In this document: positions 1 through 10,535 of the stretch, piece by piece | How positions within the stretch are numbered: the stretch's first letter is position 1 | How the letters are laid out: each line of letters begins with the position of its first letter | Origin: Aporhodopirellula sallentina SM41 | GTDB lineage: Bacteria > Planctomycetota > Planctomycetia > Pirellulales > Pirellulaceae | Length of the DNA stretch: 64,000 nt | NCBI RefSeq assembly: GCF_000346505.1 | Contig: NZ_ANOH01000048.1 | Coordinates: 1-64,000, forward strand | Direction of reading: 5' to 3' | Notes under the pieces: generated by a model | What the model was told of the DNA's origin: nothing | Seen by the model: the letters and a program-made list of their open reading frames with translations, nothing else | Database searches by the model: none | Program-made: the position numbers and the translations under genes

Positions 1-2
1 TT

Positions 3-359
3 CAAGGAGTCGATATCGTCAATCAACTCTCCACCGAGCCCCGTGCTCGACGAGTCATCGACACGAGCGACGAGAAACGCCTCTATTTCATGTGGAAAAG
101 TTCCAATCCATTGATGCGTTACGAAGCCGAGTTGATCGAAGAAGCCGGCGTCGAACTCGATGGTCGGCACATGCTTCGGTTCATTCCTATCGAACTCGAA
201 CAACAGCTCGCCGAAGCAGAACTGGAATTTGCGTCAATGTCCGGACACGAGTCGGAGGCGGAGATTGCTCTGACGGTGTTTCGGTGCATCACCACCGACG
301 GAGGGTACGAGTTCCGCATCGCCGATCAACGCTACCGCCCAACAAACGAACCCCAATAA
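3..359 (+). CDS. Hypothetical protein, C-terminal part (start outside window)
   Basis: The frame is open from the window edge to a TAA at 357-359, so only the last 118 residues are visible. Codon use matches the neighbouring genes. The visible part is acidic and Glu-rich in the middle, with no membrane segment and no motif I recognise. It ends with a polar tail (RPTNEPQ). An internal ATG at 90 is unlikely to be the start because the frame continues without a stop upstream. Function unknown. Confidence 0.6.
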   Translation, partial: QGVDIVNQLSTEPRARRVIDTSDEKRLYFMWKSSNPLMRYEAELIEEAGVELDGRHMLRFIPIELEQQLAEAELEFASMSGHESEAEIALTVFRCITTDGGYEFRIADQRYRPTNEPQ

Positions 360-492
360 ACGTCTCCAACGAAAACGCCCGTTGTGACGCCTAGTGGGAT
401 CATATGGGCAGAGACGAAACCGGCGAAGTCTCCCGTACGCGAATCCCGATACCTCATCACAGGTGTCTTTTCAGATAGCGGGAGTGCGAACG

Positions 493-756
493 ATGTGGCG
501 AAGTCTCTTTTTAGCAATCGGAATCATGATCATCGTCGTTGGTGTGGAAACGATGTTCATTGATTCAGCGAGCGTGTACGCGGCAGGTGAGTCGACCGCC
601 GTCAACTTCGTCGACCCCAGCGCACCGCCCGCCCCAACCACCAAAAGCTGGCAACCCGGCGAAAAGTTCCCCTGGGCAATGCTCGCCATCGGAACCATCA
701 TCGTCCTCTACGCCATCACCCTTCCCAAACGCTGGCACCGACCAGCCGAGGGTTGA
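493..756 (+). CDS. Small two-pass membrane protein, unknown function
   Basis: This 87-residue protein begins MWRSLFLAIG and has a hydrophobic segment at about residues 5-20. It continues with a Pro/Ala-rich linker (about 40-55) and a second hydrophobic segment at about 60-76 that ends in a basic tail. I chose the ATG at 493 because a purine-rich GGGAG lies 8-12 bases before it and because it places the first hydrophobic stretch at the N-terminus; the frame itself is open from 394. Small two-segment membrane proteins of this layout are common in Pirellulaceae, but I do not recognise a family. Confidence 0.6.
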   Translation: MWRSLFLAIGIMIIVVGVETMFIDSASVYAAGESTAVNFVDPSAPPAPTTKSWQPGEKFPWAMLAIGTIIVLYAITLPKRWHRPAEG

Positions 757-855
757 TCCGGTCGTTTTGTTGCGGACGATCAAAAAGACGGCCGCTCATG
801 ACGGGTTGGAACGAGAGAACAACGGACGGCCCGAACAACGGTAGAGCTGAACAAT

Positions 856-903
856 GACAGGGCCACACGACGACAGGGCCACACGACGACAGGGCCACAC
901 AAC
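856..903. repeat. Three tandem copies of a 16-bp unit
   Basis: The 16-base unit gacagggccacacgac occurs three times head to tail, the last copy with one change. The array lies in the 159-bp gap between two converging genes. No function is apparent. Confidence 0.85.
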
Positions 904-915
904 AACACGGAACGC

Positions 916-1596
916 TCAACCGGATTCAACAGACCGTAACACGGAGTTGACGAACGCGTTGACTTCCCGCCCGTGCGTCAATGAGATTACGTGGCCGCCT
1001 CCTTTGACGACCGTGTCAGGTTGAGTGTACCGCAGCGGCAGTGTTCGATCCCGGTCGCCGTGGATTTGAAAGACAGGGCAATCGGGTTCAGGCGTCTCTC
1101 GCCAATCAAGAATTCTCGAAAGCGACCATCGGAACACTTTGGGATCGGAACGGCGGAATTGACCGACGAGCCCCCAAGTAAAAGGCGATAACCGTCGAAA
1201 CCACTGTGACGACAACGGTGCGACGATCCACTGCAAAGTGCGGATCGGCAAGACATGAACGAAACATTTCAACGGTCGTGCCGCTCGGGCGTACATCGGC
1301 AACTCAGCCGGCGATCGAATGCTACCGATCAGTACGACACCTTTGACGTCCAAGTATTTTGCAGCATGCAGCGCCACGATTCCACCGAACGATGCGCCAC
1401 CAATAAGACAGGGGCCGCGAACATCGAGATCCCGTGCGAGACGTCGGGCATAATGATCGAGCGACTCCGCCGGATCGGGCCGCGGCCATGAGGGAACCAC
1501 TAGCTGTGTGAACGCGATTTTCTGCGGTGCGAAGACACTCGCATCAGCCGCCAGCCCGGAAAGAAGAATCAGCGGCAGCGAATCGGCAGAGGACAT
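916..1596 (-). CDS. Alpha/beta hydrolase
   Basis: The 226-residue protein has the nucleophile elbow GGASFGG (serine near residue 69). A probable acid sits in IHGDRDRTLP, and a probable catalytic histidine in the GGGHVISLTHG motif near the C-terminus, so the triad is complete and in the usual order. There is an N-terminal HG-like oxyanion segment (LLSGLAADASVF). The length fits small single-domain alpha/beta hydrolases. No signal peptide is seen, so it is probably cytoplasmic. The substrate cannot be inferred. It is transcribed alone, converging with the small membrane protein gene. Confidence 0.85.
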   Translation of the reverse strand: MSSADSLPLILLSGLAADASVFAPQKIAFTQLVVPSWPRPDPAESLDHYARRLARDLDVRGPCLIGGASFGGIVALHAAKYLDVKGVVLIGSIRSPAELPMYARAARPLKCFVHVLPIRTLQWIVAPLSSQWFRRLSPFTWGLVGQFRRSDPKVFRWSLSRILDWRETPEPDCPVFQIHGDRDRTLPLRYTQPDTVVKGGGHVISLTHGREVNAFVNSVLRSVESG

Positions 1597-1736
1597 CGAT
1601 CACGCGTTCAATGGTGAGCACATTTCGATGCCGCAGCGAGACTCAACACGTTCAGCAATCTGCTGAACCGGGCCGAAAAGAGAAATGCGAGCTAGAACAG
1701 AGTCTCCCCTGTTCTACTCGCAAGACAGTGTTTCGC

Positions 1737-2228
1737 CTAACGACTGACGAGATGCGTTTCGACTTCGACGAACGGGTTCGAGCGGATTTGGCCCGGTTTG
1801 AATGTGTTGGCAGTTGCCAAAGTGTCTGCTTCGGACCAATTGTTTTCGACAACCTCACCTTTTTTGACCGGTGCGTCGAAGCTGGCCGAACGGCAGATGA
1901 ACGGATTGCTCACAGGACCTTCATAGGTGCGTGCTCGCAGCCCCGAAGCCCCGGCTTGCCCGTGATAGCCGGCAGGCGCGGATACTTGAGGTGGTGCCGC
2001 GAACGGGCTGATTCCGTAGGGACGGAAATGACGCGTGCCATAGTAAACCGGTGGGTTCAACGCGAAATAAGGCGGCGTGCCAACGCGGGAGCGATACTGA
2101 GCACCGTAGGGTTGGTAGAATCCGTACGCTTGGAACCCGTAAGGGCCAAAGCACTGGGCATGCACGCTACGGTTGTCCATCAATCCGGCAAAACAAACCG
2201 CGGCGACAAGGGCGAGCATTCGCAACAT
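1737..2228 (-). CDS. Secreted hypothetical protein rich in Tyr/Pro/Gly
   Basis: From the ATG at 2228 the protein has 163 residues and opens with a clear signal peptide (MLRMLALVAAVCFAGLM... with a likely cut after VHA-Q). The first third of the mature part is rich in Tyr, Gly, Pro and Phe (GFQAYGFYQPYG), and the rest is polar. The frame is open further upstream to 2324, but that extension would bury the signal peptide, so I prefer 2228. It is likely exported to the periplasm or surface. I do not recognise a named domain. Confidence 0.65.
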   Translation of the reverse strand: MLRMLALVAAVCFAGLMDNRSVHAQCFGPYGFQAYGFYQPYGAQYRSRVGTPPYFALNPPVYYGTRHFRPYGISPFAAPPQVSAPAGYHGQAGASGLRARTYEGPVSNPFICRSASFDAPVKKGEVVENNWSEADTLATANTFKPGQIRSNPFVEVETHLVSR

Positions 2229-2517
2229 GGTGAAAATCGGCTTTCCCCCGCTAGCGGCGAGGCATTTTTCGACCGGATCGACCTCCACCGTCAAAATCAG
2301 CGGATCGGCACAAACCCCGGTCAAAGGGGTGGTTTTGGTTCAAAGACGAGTCGGTAATCGTGTGGCTCAACGACACACCCCCGTGCAGACTCCACGTTAA
2401 TCTCGCCCTAAAAACCTTGCAACGAAAACAACCGGTAACTTGAGCAGTTCTTTTGACGATTCGAATGAGAATTCGGCCGCACGCGACGAAAACGTCCGAT
2501 CGCGGTGCACAAATGCA

Positions 2518-3723
2518 ATGAAGATCGGCTGCGTGATCCATTCGCTCGATGGGGGAGGCGCCGAGCGCGTCATGGCGGGACTGGCCTCGCGACTGGCAAT
2601 GCGTCACCACGACGTCGAACTGATCACCCTGGATGACGGCAAACATCAACGCCATCCGCTGAGCGAGCGAGTGAAGTGGGTGCCCCTCGATGTGCTTTCG
2701 ACTGATGAACGCCCGGTCTCGATTCGAACACGTCTCAAACGGCTTCGCTCGGCGATCGATGCCGGTGGATACGACGTCGTGTTATCGTTTTGCGATTCGA
2801 CCAATCTGCTGGTCATGATGTCGACTCTTTGCATGCGTGGCCGGCCGCCGATCGTGCTGAGCGAACGCAGCGACCCGGCTCACCAGACGCTCGGCGCGGC
2901 CCGAGAATGGCTCCGCGATCGACTCTACCCCCGAGCCGAGGCGGTCATCGGTTTGAGTGAAGACGTCGCGGCGACCTTGCGTTCACGGATGAACGTGAGC
3001 CCAATCGTCATCCCCTCCGCCGTCGAGCCACCGCCGCACGAATATTCCAAGGACCGAACGACGTCGTCTCACCAATCGATCGCTCTGCCGATCGGCACCC
3101 CACCTCCCATCCGGCTGATTGCGATCGGCCGATTGGAACCCGAAAAAGGTTTGGCCCGGTTGCTCGAAGCGCTCGCGACGTTGAATCGGAACGGAACGTC
3201 GAAAAACTGGCGACTCAAAATCCTAGGCGACGGCAGTGAAATGCCACGACTGCGATCCTATGCAGTCGAACACGGAATTGAATCGCGAGTTGAGTTCTGC
3301 GGGTGGGTTGATTCGGTGTGGCCCCTTTTGGCGGAGTCGGATGCTTTCATTCTTCCGAGCCACTACGAAGGATTCCCGTCCGCGATGCTCGAGGCGATGG
3401 CCGGGGGGCTCGCCGTCGTGGCGGTTGATGCCGGGGGCGGGGTCCGGTCGGTGATCCGCAATGGGGAGAACGCGTTGCTCGTCGAAAACACATCAGAGTC
3501 GCTCGTCGAGGGAATCCAAACCATCCTTTCGGACAACGTGCTGCGTGAACGATTGGCGAGCCGTGCCCCCGAGGTCTGTGACCGGTTCGGGTGGGAGGCA
3601 ATGGTCGATTCGTACGAAGAAGTGCTTCGCCGCGTCTCGAATAGGGAAATCGACATTCCCACTAATCCAAACCCACGTGATCTCGAGGCCCATCCCCCTG
3701 CGCCGAATTGTGTGACACAATAA
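2518..3723 (+). CDS. Glycosyltransferase family 4 (GT-B fold)
   Basis: The 401-residue protein begins MKIGCVIHSLDGGGAERVMAG, the typical N-terminal Rossmann strand and glycine-rich loop of GT4 enzymes. The C-terminal nucleotide-sugar domain shows GRLEPEKGLARLLEAL and the conserved E-x7-E motif in HYEGFPSAMLEAMAGG. These enzymes transfer a sugar from a nucleotide donor to a lipid- or polysaccharide-linked acceptor at the inner face of the membrane. The open frame extends to a TTG at 2440, but the family normally starts at the Lys-Ile strand, so I chose the ATG at 2518. It stands alone, 43 bases before the lipase gene, so the acceptor is unknown. Confidence 0.88.
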   Translation: MKIGCVIHSLDGGGAERVMAGLASRLAMRHHDVELITLDDGKHQRHPLSERVKWVPLDVLSTDERPVSIRTRLKRLRSAIDAGGYDVVLSFCDSTNLLVMMSTLCMRGRPPIVLSERSDPAHQTLGAAREWLRDRLYPRAEAVIGLSEDVAATLRSRMNVSPIVIPSAVEPPPHEYSKDRTTSSHQSIALPIGTPPPIRLIAIGRLEPEKGLARLLEALATLNRNGTSKNWRLKILGDGSEMPRLRSYAVEHGIESRVEFCGWVDSVWPLLAESDAFILPSHYEGFPSAMLEAMAGGLAVVAVDAGGGVRSVIRNGENALLVENTSESLVEGIQTILSDNVLRERLASRAPEVCDRFGWEAMVDSYEEVLRRVSNREIDIPTNPNPRDLEAHPPAPNCVTQ

Positions 3724-3766
3724 ACGTTCTTGCGTTTGCGCCGATGCCCTCGAAGGAGTGAACCCG

Positions 3767-4732
3767 ATGAGTGATTCAGAATCGAACGTCGCATCTGAAA
3801 ACGATGCCGATCAGTCCGGCATGAGGCCGAGCCAAAGCCCCGTGGGCGACTTACGCCAACCTTCCGGGATCGTTCACGACAAAGACGAAGTGCCGGTCGT
3901 CGTCCACAGTCGGGCGAGCGGACCGATCGCGGAAATGACTTTCCTGCAACGGGCGTTGCTCTTCGCCGAATTGGCAATGGTGTCCTACAACGACGAACGC
4001 GAGGCGACCGAAGCGGCGAAATTTGTAGGCTTTCCCGACGTCACCTTTTTTGACCACGACGGGTCTCAGGCCTATCGCTTTCGCAACGACCACGACTGCG
4101 TGATCGCCTGCCGCGGGACCGAGCCGAATGAATGGAACGATATCCGCGCCGACGCCAACGCAACGGCCGTGTTGGCAGAAACGGCGGGCAAGGTTCACCG
4201 CGGTTTCAAAACGGAAGTGGATGACCTCTGGCCGATGCTCGAAACCGCGTTGATCGGAAACGAACAACCCACCTGGTTTTGCGGGCATTCGCTCGGCGGT
4301 GCGATGGCCACGATTTGCGCGGGCCGCTGTTTTTTGTCGCACATTAAAACCACCCCGAGTGCGTTGTTCACCTATGGCAGTCCACGGGTCGGGGACAAAC
4401 GATACATTAATTTTGTAAAACTCGATCATTACCGGTTCGTGAACAACAACGACATTGTCACACGCGTCCCGCCCGCCTGGATGGGATACCGTCATTGTGG
4501 TACCGAGGTATACATTGATCGAAACGGCAACATCGGGCATCTCGGGATGCTGATGAAACGTCGCGACCGATGGCGTGGGTTCCTCAAGGGGCTCCGCCGA
4601 TTCCGCGTCGACCATTTCTCCGATCACCCTTTGCACCAGTACATCGGACCGATACTCACCGCCGCACAACAAGAGCAAGCGGACCTGGGGCGTGGCGAAG
4701 ACGCCGTCGATGCCTCAGACTTAATCCGCTGA
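3767..4732 (+). CDS. Class 3 lipase family protein
   Basis: The product has 321 residues. The GHSLGG elbow (Ser about 175) lies in [14 protein letters not shown], preceded by the [11 protein letters not shown] oxyanion region typical of lipase class 3 (PF01764). The downstream Asp is probably in [10 protein letters not shown] and a His lies in the HLGM/HPLHQY region. No signal peptide is evident; the first 55 residues are polar and probably disordered. GAAGGAG lies 9 bases before the ATG at 3767 and decides the start over an in-frame GTG at 3758. Triacylglycerol or other ester hydrolysis is the family activity; the true substrate is unknown. The MoxR gene follows after 29 bases and may be cotranscribed. 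Confidence 0.88.
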   Translation: MSDSESNVASENDADQSGMRPSQSPVGDLRQPSGIVHDKDEVPVVVHSRASGPIAEMTFLQRALLFAELAMVSYNDEREATEAAKFVGFPDVTFFDHDGSQAYRFRNDHDCVIACRGTEPNEWNDIRADANATAVLAETAGKVHRGFKTEVDDLWPMLETALIGNEQPTWFCGHSLGGAMATICAGRCFLSHIKTTPSALFTYGSPRVGDKRYINFVKLDHYRFVNNNDIVTRVPPAWMGYRHCGTEVYIDRNGNIGHLGMLMKRRDRWRGFLKGLRRFRVDHFSDHPLHQYIGPILTAAQQEQADLGRGEDAVDASDLIR

Positions 4733-4761
4733 CCCCGAACGTCCCTCCTCACGGATTCCGA

Positions 4762-6036
4762 ATGAGCTCCCCCGAATCGTCATCACCGCAATCGCAGGTA
4801 TCCGCCGATGACTTGGTCGTCACGATCGAAGGCGTCGAGCTGAAACTGGCACATCCGTATGAGTCCCCCGGTGACTGGATCGGCCAGAGCGAAATCCTGA
4901 AGCAATTGCTGGCGTGCTGGATCACGGTGGATGACACCGATTTACCGTTGACGCCGCGGCTGCTCGGATCCCCCGGAGTTGGCAAGACTCAATTAGCGAT
5001 CGCCGCGGCAAAACAGCAAAAACTCCCGCTCTATATCTACCAGTGCACCGCGGACACCCGTCCGGAAGATTTGCTGATCACCCCCGTCCTCAGCCGGGGT
5101 GGCGAGATTTCGTACCACGCCTCACCGCTGGTCAGTGCCATGATCCGAGGCGGTGTTTGCATCCTGGACGAGGGAAACCGGATGAATGAGAAATCGTGGG
5201 CGTCCCTCGCACCATTGCTGGATAACCGCCGCTATGTGGAGTCAATCGTTGCCGGGATCACGATCCCCGCGTCGCGCAACTTCCGCGCCGCGGTCACGAT
5301 GAACCAAGACGAATCCACCTTCGAGATCCCCGACTACATTCTCAGCCGCCTGCAACCGACGCTCCAAGTCGGTTTCCCCAACAAGCAGGACGAGATGGCG
5401 ATCCTGCAGTACCACCTGCCGTTCGCCGAGCCGGAAATGCTCGCGTTGACGGTGGACTTTCTGCAGCATTCCCACGAGTTGAAACTGGATTTTTCCTCTC
5501 GCGACGGCATCAACCTGCTGCGATACGCGATCAAACGAATGGCACAGGATCCCGACCATCCCGTCGCCCACGAGGACGCGTGGCAGGAAGCCTTGGAAAA
5601 ATGCCTCGGCGAGGAAGCCGTCGATCTAGAAATGCTGGCCGAACGCCGCAGCCGAACGCTCGGCGGCGATGCGGTGCCATTGGGATTGGCGGACCTGTTT
5701 TTCGACCCGAATGATCCGCTGCATCCTGACCGCGAAGAGGATGACGATGACGACGATCTCGACGGGATCGTAGGGGCGGATCGAACGCTGGAATTTTCGC
5801 CGCCGAGGCTCCTCGGTGTCGAATCACATCGGCCTAACTCCCCCAGCGATGGTCTTTTCGAGGACCTACCAGATCGAGGCGAGGACGGCTATGTTTTCAC
5901 CTGCGAAGAGCCATCGGCCACCGCCTCGACAGCCCACGTTCCATTGACGCCTTCAAGACCGATCCGAAAACTCATCGGCCGATCGGCGTTCGCCGCGGTT
6001 AACACAAGACAACCGGGGCTAACGCCCGCCGGCTAG
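4762..6036 (+). CDS. MoxR-family AAA+ ATPase with unusual C-terminal extension
   Basis: The 424-residue product has Walker [10 protein letters not shown] at 69-77, Walker B with ILDEGNRM at about 133-140, and a sensor-1 region with VTMNQDE. These are hallmarks of MoxR ATPases, which remodel or activate partner proteins that often carry von Willebrand factor A domains. The ATPase and lid domains end near residue 325. An Asp/Glu-rich stretch ([10 protein letters not shown]) follows, then about 90 residues that look unlike a folded MoxR segment and end over a GC-rich hairpin (GGGGCTAACGCCCGCCGG near 6016). The tail could be a real linker or could come from a recent frameshift past an older stop. 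No DUF58 or VWA partner gene is adjacent. Confidence 0.85.
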   Translation: MSSPESSSPQSQVSADDLVVTIEGVELKLAHPYESPGDWIGQSEILKQLLACWITVDDTDLPLTPRLLGSPGVGKTQLAIAAAKQQKLPLYIYQCTADTRPEDLLITPVLSRGGEISYHASPLVSAMIRGGVCILDEGNRMNEKSWASLAPLLDNRRYVESIVAGITIPASRNFRAAVTMNQDESTFEIPDYILSRLQPTLQVGFPNKQDEMAILQYHLPFAEPEMLALTVDFLQHSHELKLDFSSRDGINLLRYAIKRMAQDPDHPVAHEDAWQEALEKCLGEEAVDLEMLAERRSRTLGGDAVPLGLADLFFDPNDPLHPDREEDDDDDDLDGIVGADRTLEFSPPRLLGVESHRPNSPSDGLFEDLPDRGEDGYVFTCEEPSATASTAHVPLTPSRPIRKLIGRSAFAAVNTRQPGLTPAG

Positions 6037-6213
6037 TTGATTTACGGAGTTTTTCGGAAAGGTCCTTCGTCAATTCCCGCTGCCCCCCTCGTTTTACAGC
6101 GGCGACCACCTCCGTGCGGCCCGATACGGCAACCGCAACATCGCGTCGCGGCGACAACGGTCGGCCGTTTGGCCCTTCTCCCCAGTTTCTCACCCGTACT
6201 TCCCACGAAATTC

Positions 6214-6678
6214 ATGTCAGATCACGAGTTACCATTACGTCTCGCCGTCGGGGGAGATCACGCCGGTTTCCCTCTCAAAGAGCTGGTCACCAAACATTTT
6301 TCGGATTTGGTCATCGAACTGATCGACTGCGGGACTCACGATGATTCTCCGAGTGACTACCCCGATTTCGCGGTCGAAGTTGCCGAAAAAATTAACAGTG
6401 GGCAGGCCGACCGCGGCCTTTTGATCTGTGGCAGCGGTGTTGGCGTCAGCGTCGCGGCAAACAAAATCACCGGCATTCGAGCCGCCATCTGCCACGACAC
6501 CTATTCCGCACACCAAGGCGTCGAGCACGACGACATGAACGTGCTGTGCATCGGCGGCCGGATCATCGGCAGCGCACTGGCGTTTGAAATTATCAAGGCG
6601 TTCCTGTCGGCTCGGTACACTCCGGAAGAACGTCACGCGCGACGCCTGCAAAAAATTGTCGCACTTGAGGAAGAATGA
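6214..6678 (+). CDS. rpiB: Ribose-5-phosphate isomerase B
   Basis: The 154-residue protein matches RpiB in length and motifs: GGDHAGFPLKE near the start, DCGTHDD, SDYPDFA, and GLLICGSGVGVSVAANK with the catalytic cysteine. HDTYSAHQGVEHDDMNVLCIGGR follows the family pattern. It interconverts ribose 5-phosphate and ribulose 5-phosphate in the cytoplasmic pentose phosphate pathway. The frame is open from 6037, but the ATG at 6214 is where the family begins; the upstream part is non-conserved. thiC follows after 95 bases. Confidence 0.95.
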   Translation: MSDHELPLRLAVGGDHAGFPLKELVTKHFSDLVIELIDCGTHDDSPSDYPDFAVEVAEKINSGQADRGLLICGSGVGVSVAANKITGIRAAICHDTYSAHQGVEHDDMNVLCIGGRIIGSALAFEIIKAFLSARYTPEERHARRLQKIVALEEE

Positions 6679-6728
6679 TCCTCCTGCGAAATCGCCGGAC
6701 TACTCGCCCCCGACTAACTGCCGTATAA

Positions 6729-8099
<1,371 letters not shown>

Positions 8100-8411
8100 A
8101 ACCGATCCGAGAACGTCGGTAAGTTGACCAGCCGGTAGACGCGGGATGTCGATTTACGAAGTGCAGCATTTGGTAGTGGACGAGGCAACGAGTCCCTTGC
8201 GTTGGGATGGACTCGTTGCCTCGTCCACTACGAGTCACGCCCTCGGCGAAGAACGCATCGAAAAACGTCGGCAATATAATTCGGTATCTCTCACCCCCGG
8301 TTGTCTCGCGTTCACCGCGGCAAACGCCAATCGGACGATGAGCTTTTTCAGACAGGTCATGAACCGACACGTCGCATTGCTCCTCGACGAAAACCATGCC
8401 TCCTGGCAGCC
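8100..8411. other. Convergent intergenic region (312 bp)
   Basis: This gap between thiC and the converging gene at 8412 contains the large palindrome at 8173-8231. I see no credible coding frame in it. Confidence 0.6.
8173..8231. repeat. Palindromic element, 23-bp perfect arms (GTAGTGGA...TCCACTAC)
   Basis: The arms at 8173-8195 and 8209-8231 are perfect reverse complements around a 13-base loop. The outer 8 bases are GTAGTGGA and TCCACTAC, as in the elements at 37448 and (imperfectly) 57148, but the inner stem differs. It sits between two converging genes, so it could terminate transcription from both sides, although no T-run follows either arm. Confidence 0.9.
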
Positions 8412-8852
8412 TCACGCCGCAAGGTCATCGGAAATCTGATCGTCCGTGAATCGTTTTGCCGGCGGCAGCGAACCGGCAACGCGTCCGACAGAGCTGGTTC
8501 GATTGGTACCGGCACCGTCGAGCATCTGTTGCAGCCGATGCAACGTCATCGCCATTTGGTTCCATTCGCCGACCACTTCCATCGTCGACATCTCGTTGGC
8601 GTCATCACGGTCGAAACCGCGTTCTCCCACCCGCACTTTGGCCGACAAAACGGTCACCGTCTGCACTGGCTCTTTGTCTTGGCAACGCTCTGAATGAGCA
8701 GCCGAGCAACGAGACCGTTCACCGGACTCCGCTTCCTCGGTCGGTAGAATCTGCTGCATGACTTCGTTCACCGCCCACAATGCCGCCTTGCGGCTCGAAT
8801 CGGCGGCGACGACACGACGAAAAGTACCTGACTGCACGTAATATTTGGCCAT
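8412..8852 (-). CDS. Conserved small hypothetical protein
   Basis: This 146-residue protein starts MAKYYVQSGTFRRVVAADSSRKAALWAV, a soluble segment that seems conserved in style. A variable, Glu/Ser-rich middle with several Cys follows, then a region with an amphipathic helix (EWNQMAMTLHRLQQML). AAGGAA lies about 9-13 bases before the ATG at 8852 and supports this start over upstream alternatives. No catalytic motif, membrane segment or signal peptide is seen. I recall similar MAKYYVQSG-type starts in planctomycete hypotheticals, but this is memory, not a search. Confidence 0.65.
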   Translation of the reverse strand: MAKYYVQSGTFRRVVAADSSRKAALWAVNEVMQQILPTEEAESGERSRCSAAHSERCQDKEPVQTVTVLSAKVRVGERGFDRDDANEMSTMEVVGEWNQMAMTLHRLQQMLDGAGTNRTSSVGRVAGSLPPAKRFTDDQISDDLAA

Positions 8853-9051
8853 TGAATCGTTCCTTGAAGGGTAGGTTGCCGGGACAACCAAACTATCGGA
8901 CAGGCCTTGGACACGTTTGGTCATCGGCGACAAAACCGCACTCGCGGAGACAACTGTGGGCGACCACCATGCATGGTAGACTTTTCGTCAAAACCCTATC
9001 GACGCGGATAATCGATCCCCCGCTTTTCGATCCTCCTCCTGATCCGAATCT

Positions 9052-10386
9052 ATGCTCACACACCACGGCGCCTACGACGGAGTCACCGGTTCATGTCACC
9101 AACTTTCCTGGGATGAGGGCCGCTCGAGCCTGTTGGTCGATTGCGGGATCTTCCAGGGCAGTGATGCAAAGAAACACCCCAACCCGGAAATCGAATTCTC
9201 GTTAAAAGGGATCAAGAGTTTATTGCTGACCCACGTGCATATCGACCACGTCGGTCGATTGCCCTACCTCATCGCGGCGGGCTTTGAGGAGCCGATCTAC
9301 TGCAGTCTTCCAACCGCAAAGCTGCTCCCGTTGGTGATGGAAGACGCGCTCAAGATCGGGTTCACACGATCGAAACGATTGATTTCGAAGTTCACCCATC
9401 AGATCAAAAAATTGCTCCGCCCGTTGCCGTATCACTCGTGGAAAGAGATCCCCGGTGGAGCCAAAATTCGTCTTCTGCCGGCCGGCCACGTTCTCGGTTC
9501 GACGATCTTCGAGGTCGAACTACCTGACGGAAAGCGAGTCGTCTTCAGTGGAGACATTGGCGCCGGTACCAATCCGCTGCTCAACCCACCGATCAGCCCC
9601 GAGAAGGCCGACCTGTTGATTCTCGAAAGCACCTACGGAGACAAACTCCATCCGCCCAAGATCGATCGCCAAGCCGAACTCGAACGAATCATCCGACACA
9701 CTCTCAATGACCGCGGCGTGACGATCATCCCCGCCTTCTCTCTCGGCCGAACCCAAGCGTTGCTCTATGAACTCAACGGAATTTTCGAACGTGTTCAGGC
9801 AACCGAGAAACACACGCTCATGAAACAGATCGATGTAATCGTTGACTCGCCTTTGGCGTCACGCTTCACATCGCTCTACAAAGAGATGAAAGAACATTGG
9901 GGCGAGGAAGCCCAAACGATACTCGAAACAGACGACCAACCTCTCGTGTTCGAAAACCTCACCACCGTCGGCAGCCATTCCGAACACAAAGAAACCATCA
10001 ACTATGTCGAGAAGCACGAACTGCCTGCCGTCGTGATCGCAGGCAGCGGAATGTGCACCGGCGGACGAGTGATGAACTACCTGAAACGATTCATCGGCGA
10101 CCCACGCACCGACATTATCTTTGCCGGATATCAAGCCGGAGGCACGCCGGGTAACTACATCTCGCGAGGCAGTGATTGGGTGCGACTCAACGGTCGCAAA
10201 TACACCATCAACGCGGACGTGCACCAACTGACCGGCTATTCCGCCCACGGTGACCAAAGCGACCTGTTCCGGTTCGTCGAGGAGATCAAAGAACCCGTCG
10301 GAGAAATCCGATTGGTTCATGGAGACTACGCCCCCAAACGAACTCTGACTGCCGAACTCACCAAACGCGGCTACAACGTTATCTAA
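9052..10386 (+). CDS. Beta-CASP metallo-beta-lactamase RNA nuclease
   Basis: The 444-residue protein has the MBL metal motif HVHIDH (about 62-67), a following GHVLGS and FSGDIG, and the beta-CASP motifs ESTYGD, IPAFSLGRTQ and IAGSGMCTGGR. The C-terminal RNA-metabolising segment includes GYSAHGDQSDL and LVHGD. This is the layout of CPSF73/YSH1-like nucleases, related to but distinct from RNase J, which cut or degrade RNA with two zinc ions. No signal peptide is present, so it is cytoplasmic. It is transcribed divergently from the 8412-8852 gene, and the FAD enzyme gene follows after 149 bases. Confidence 0.9.
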   Translation: MLTHHGAYDGVTGSCHQLSWDEGRSSLLVDCGIFQGSDAKKHPNPEIEFSLKGIKSLLLTHVHIDHVGRLPYLIAAGFEEPIYCSLPTAKLLPLVMEDALKIGFTRSKRLISKFTHQIKKLLRPLPYHSWKEIPGGAKIRLLPAGHVLGSTIFEVELPDGKRVVFSGDIGAGTNPLLNPPISPEKADLLILESTYGDKLHPPKIDRQAELERIIRHTLNDRGVTIIPAFSLGRTQALLYELNGIFERVQATEKHTLMKQIDVIVDSPLASRFTSLYKEMKEHWGEEAQTILETDDQPLVFENLTTVGSHSEHKETINYVEKHELPAVVIAGSGMCTGGRVMNYLKRFIGDPRTDIIFAGYQAGGTPGNYISRGSDWVRLNGRKYTINADVHQLTGYSAHGDQSDLFRFVEEIKEPVGEIRLVHGDYAPKRTLTAELTKRGYNVI

Positions 10387-10535
10387 GAACCGTTCCGAAG
10401 ACCTCGATGAACCAATTGGCCTTCGGGGGCTCGTCCCGTTTGCCCGATACAAAACGCGGCGAATGTCGGTCGGCTGATCAGCTTTCGGATCGCTTCAAAC
10501 TCACTTTCGAACGCAAAACGCCCTCGGGCTCACAG

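Noticed and set aside
3-359. ExbD/TolR-like C-terminus for the first partial gene
   Set aside because: The length and an acidic C-terminus were suggestive, but no membrane segment or family motif is visible, so I left it unassigned.
1527-2357. Plus-strand 276-codon frame over the secreted protein gene
   Set aside because: Antisense to 1737-2228, whose signal peptide and Tyr/Pro-rich product look genuine; no domain in the plus frame.
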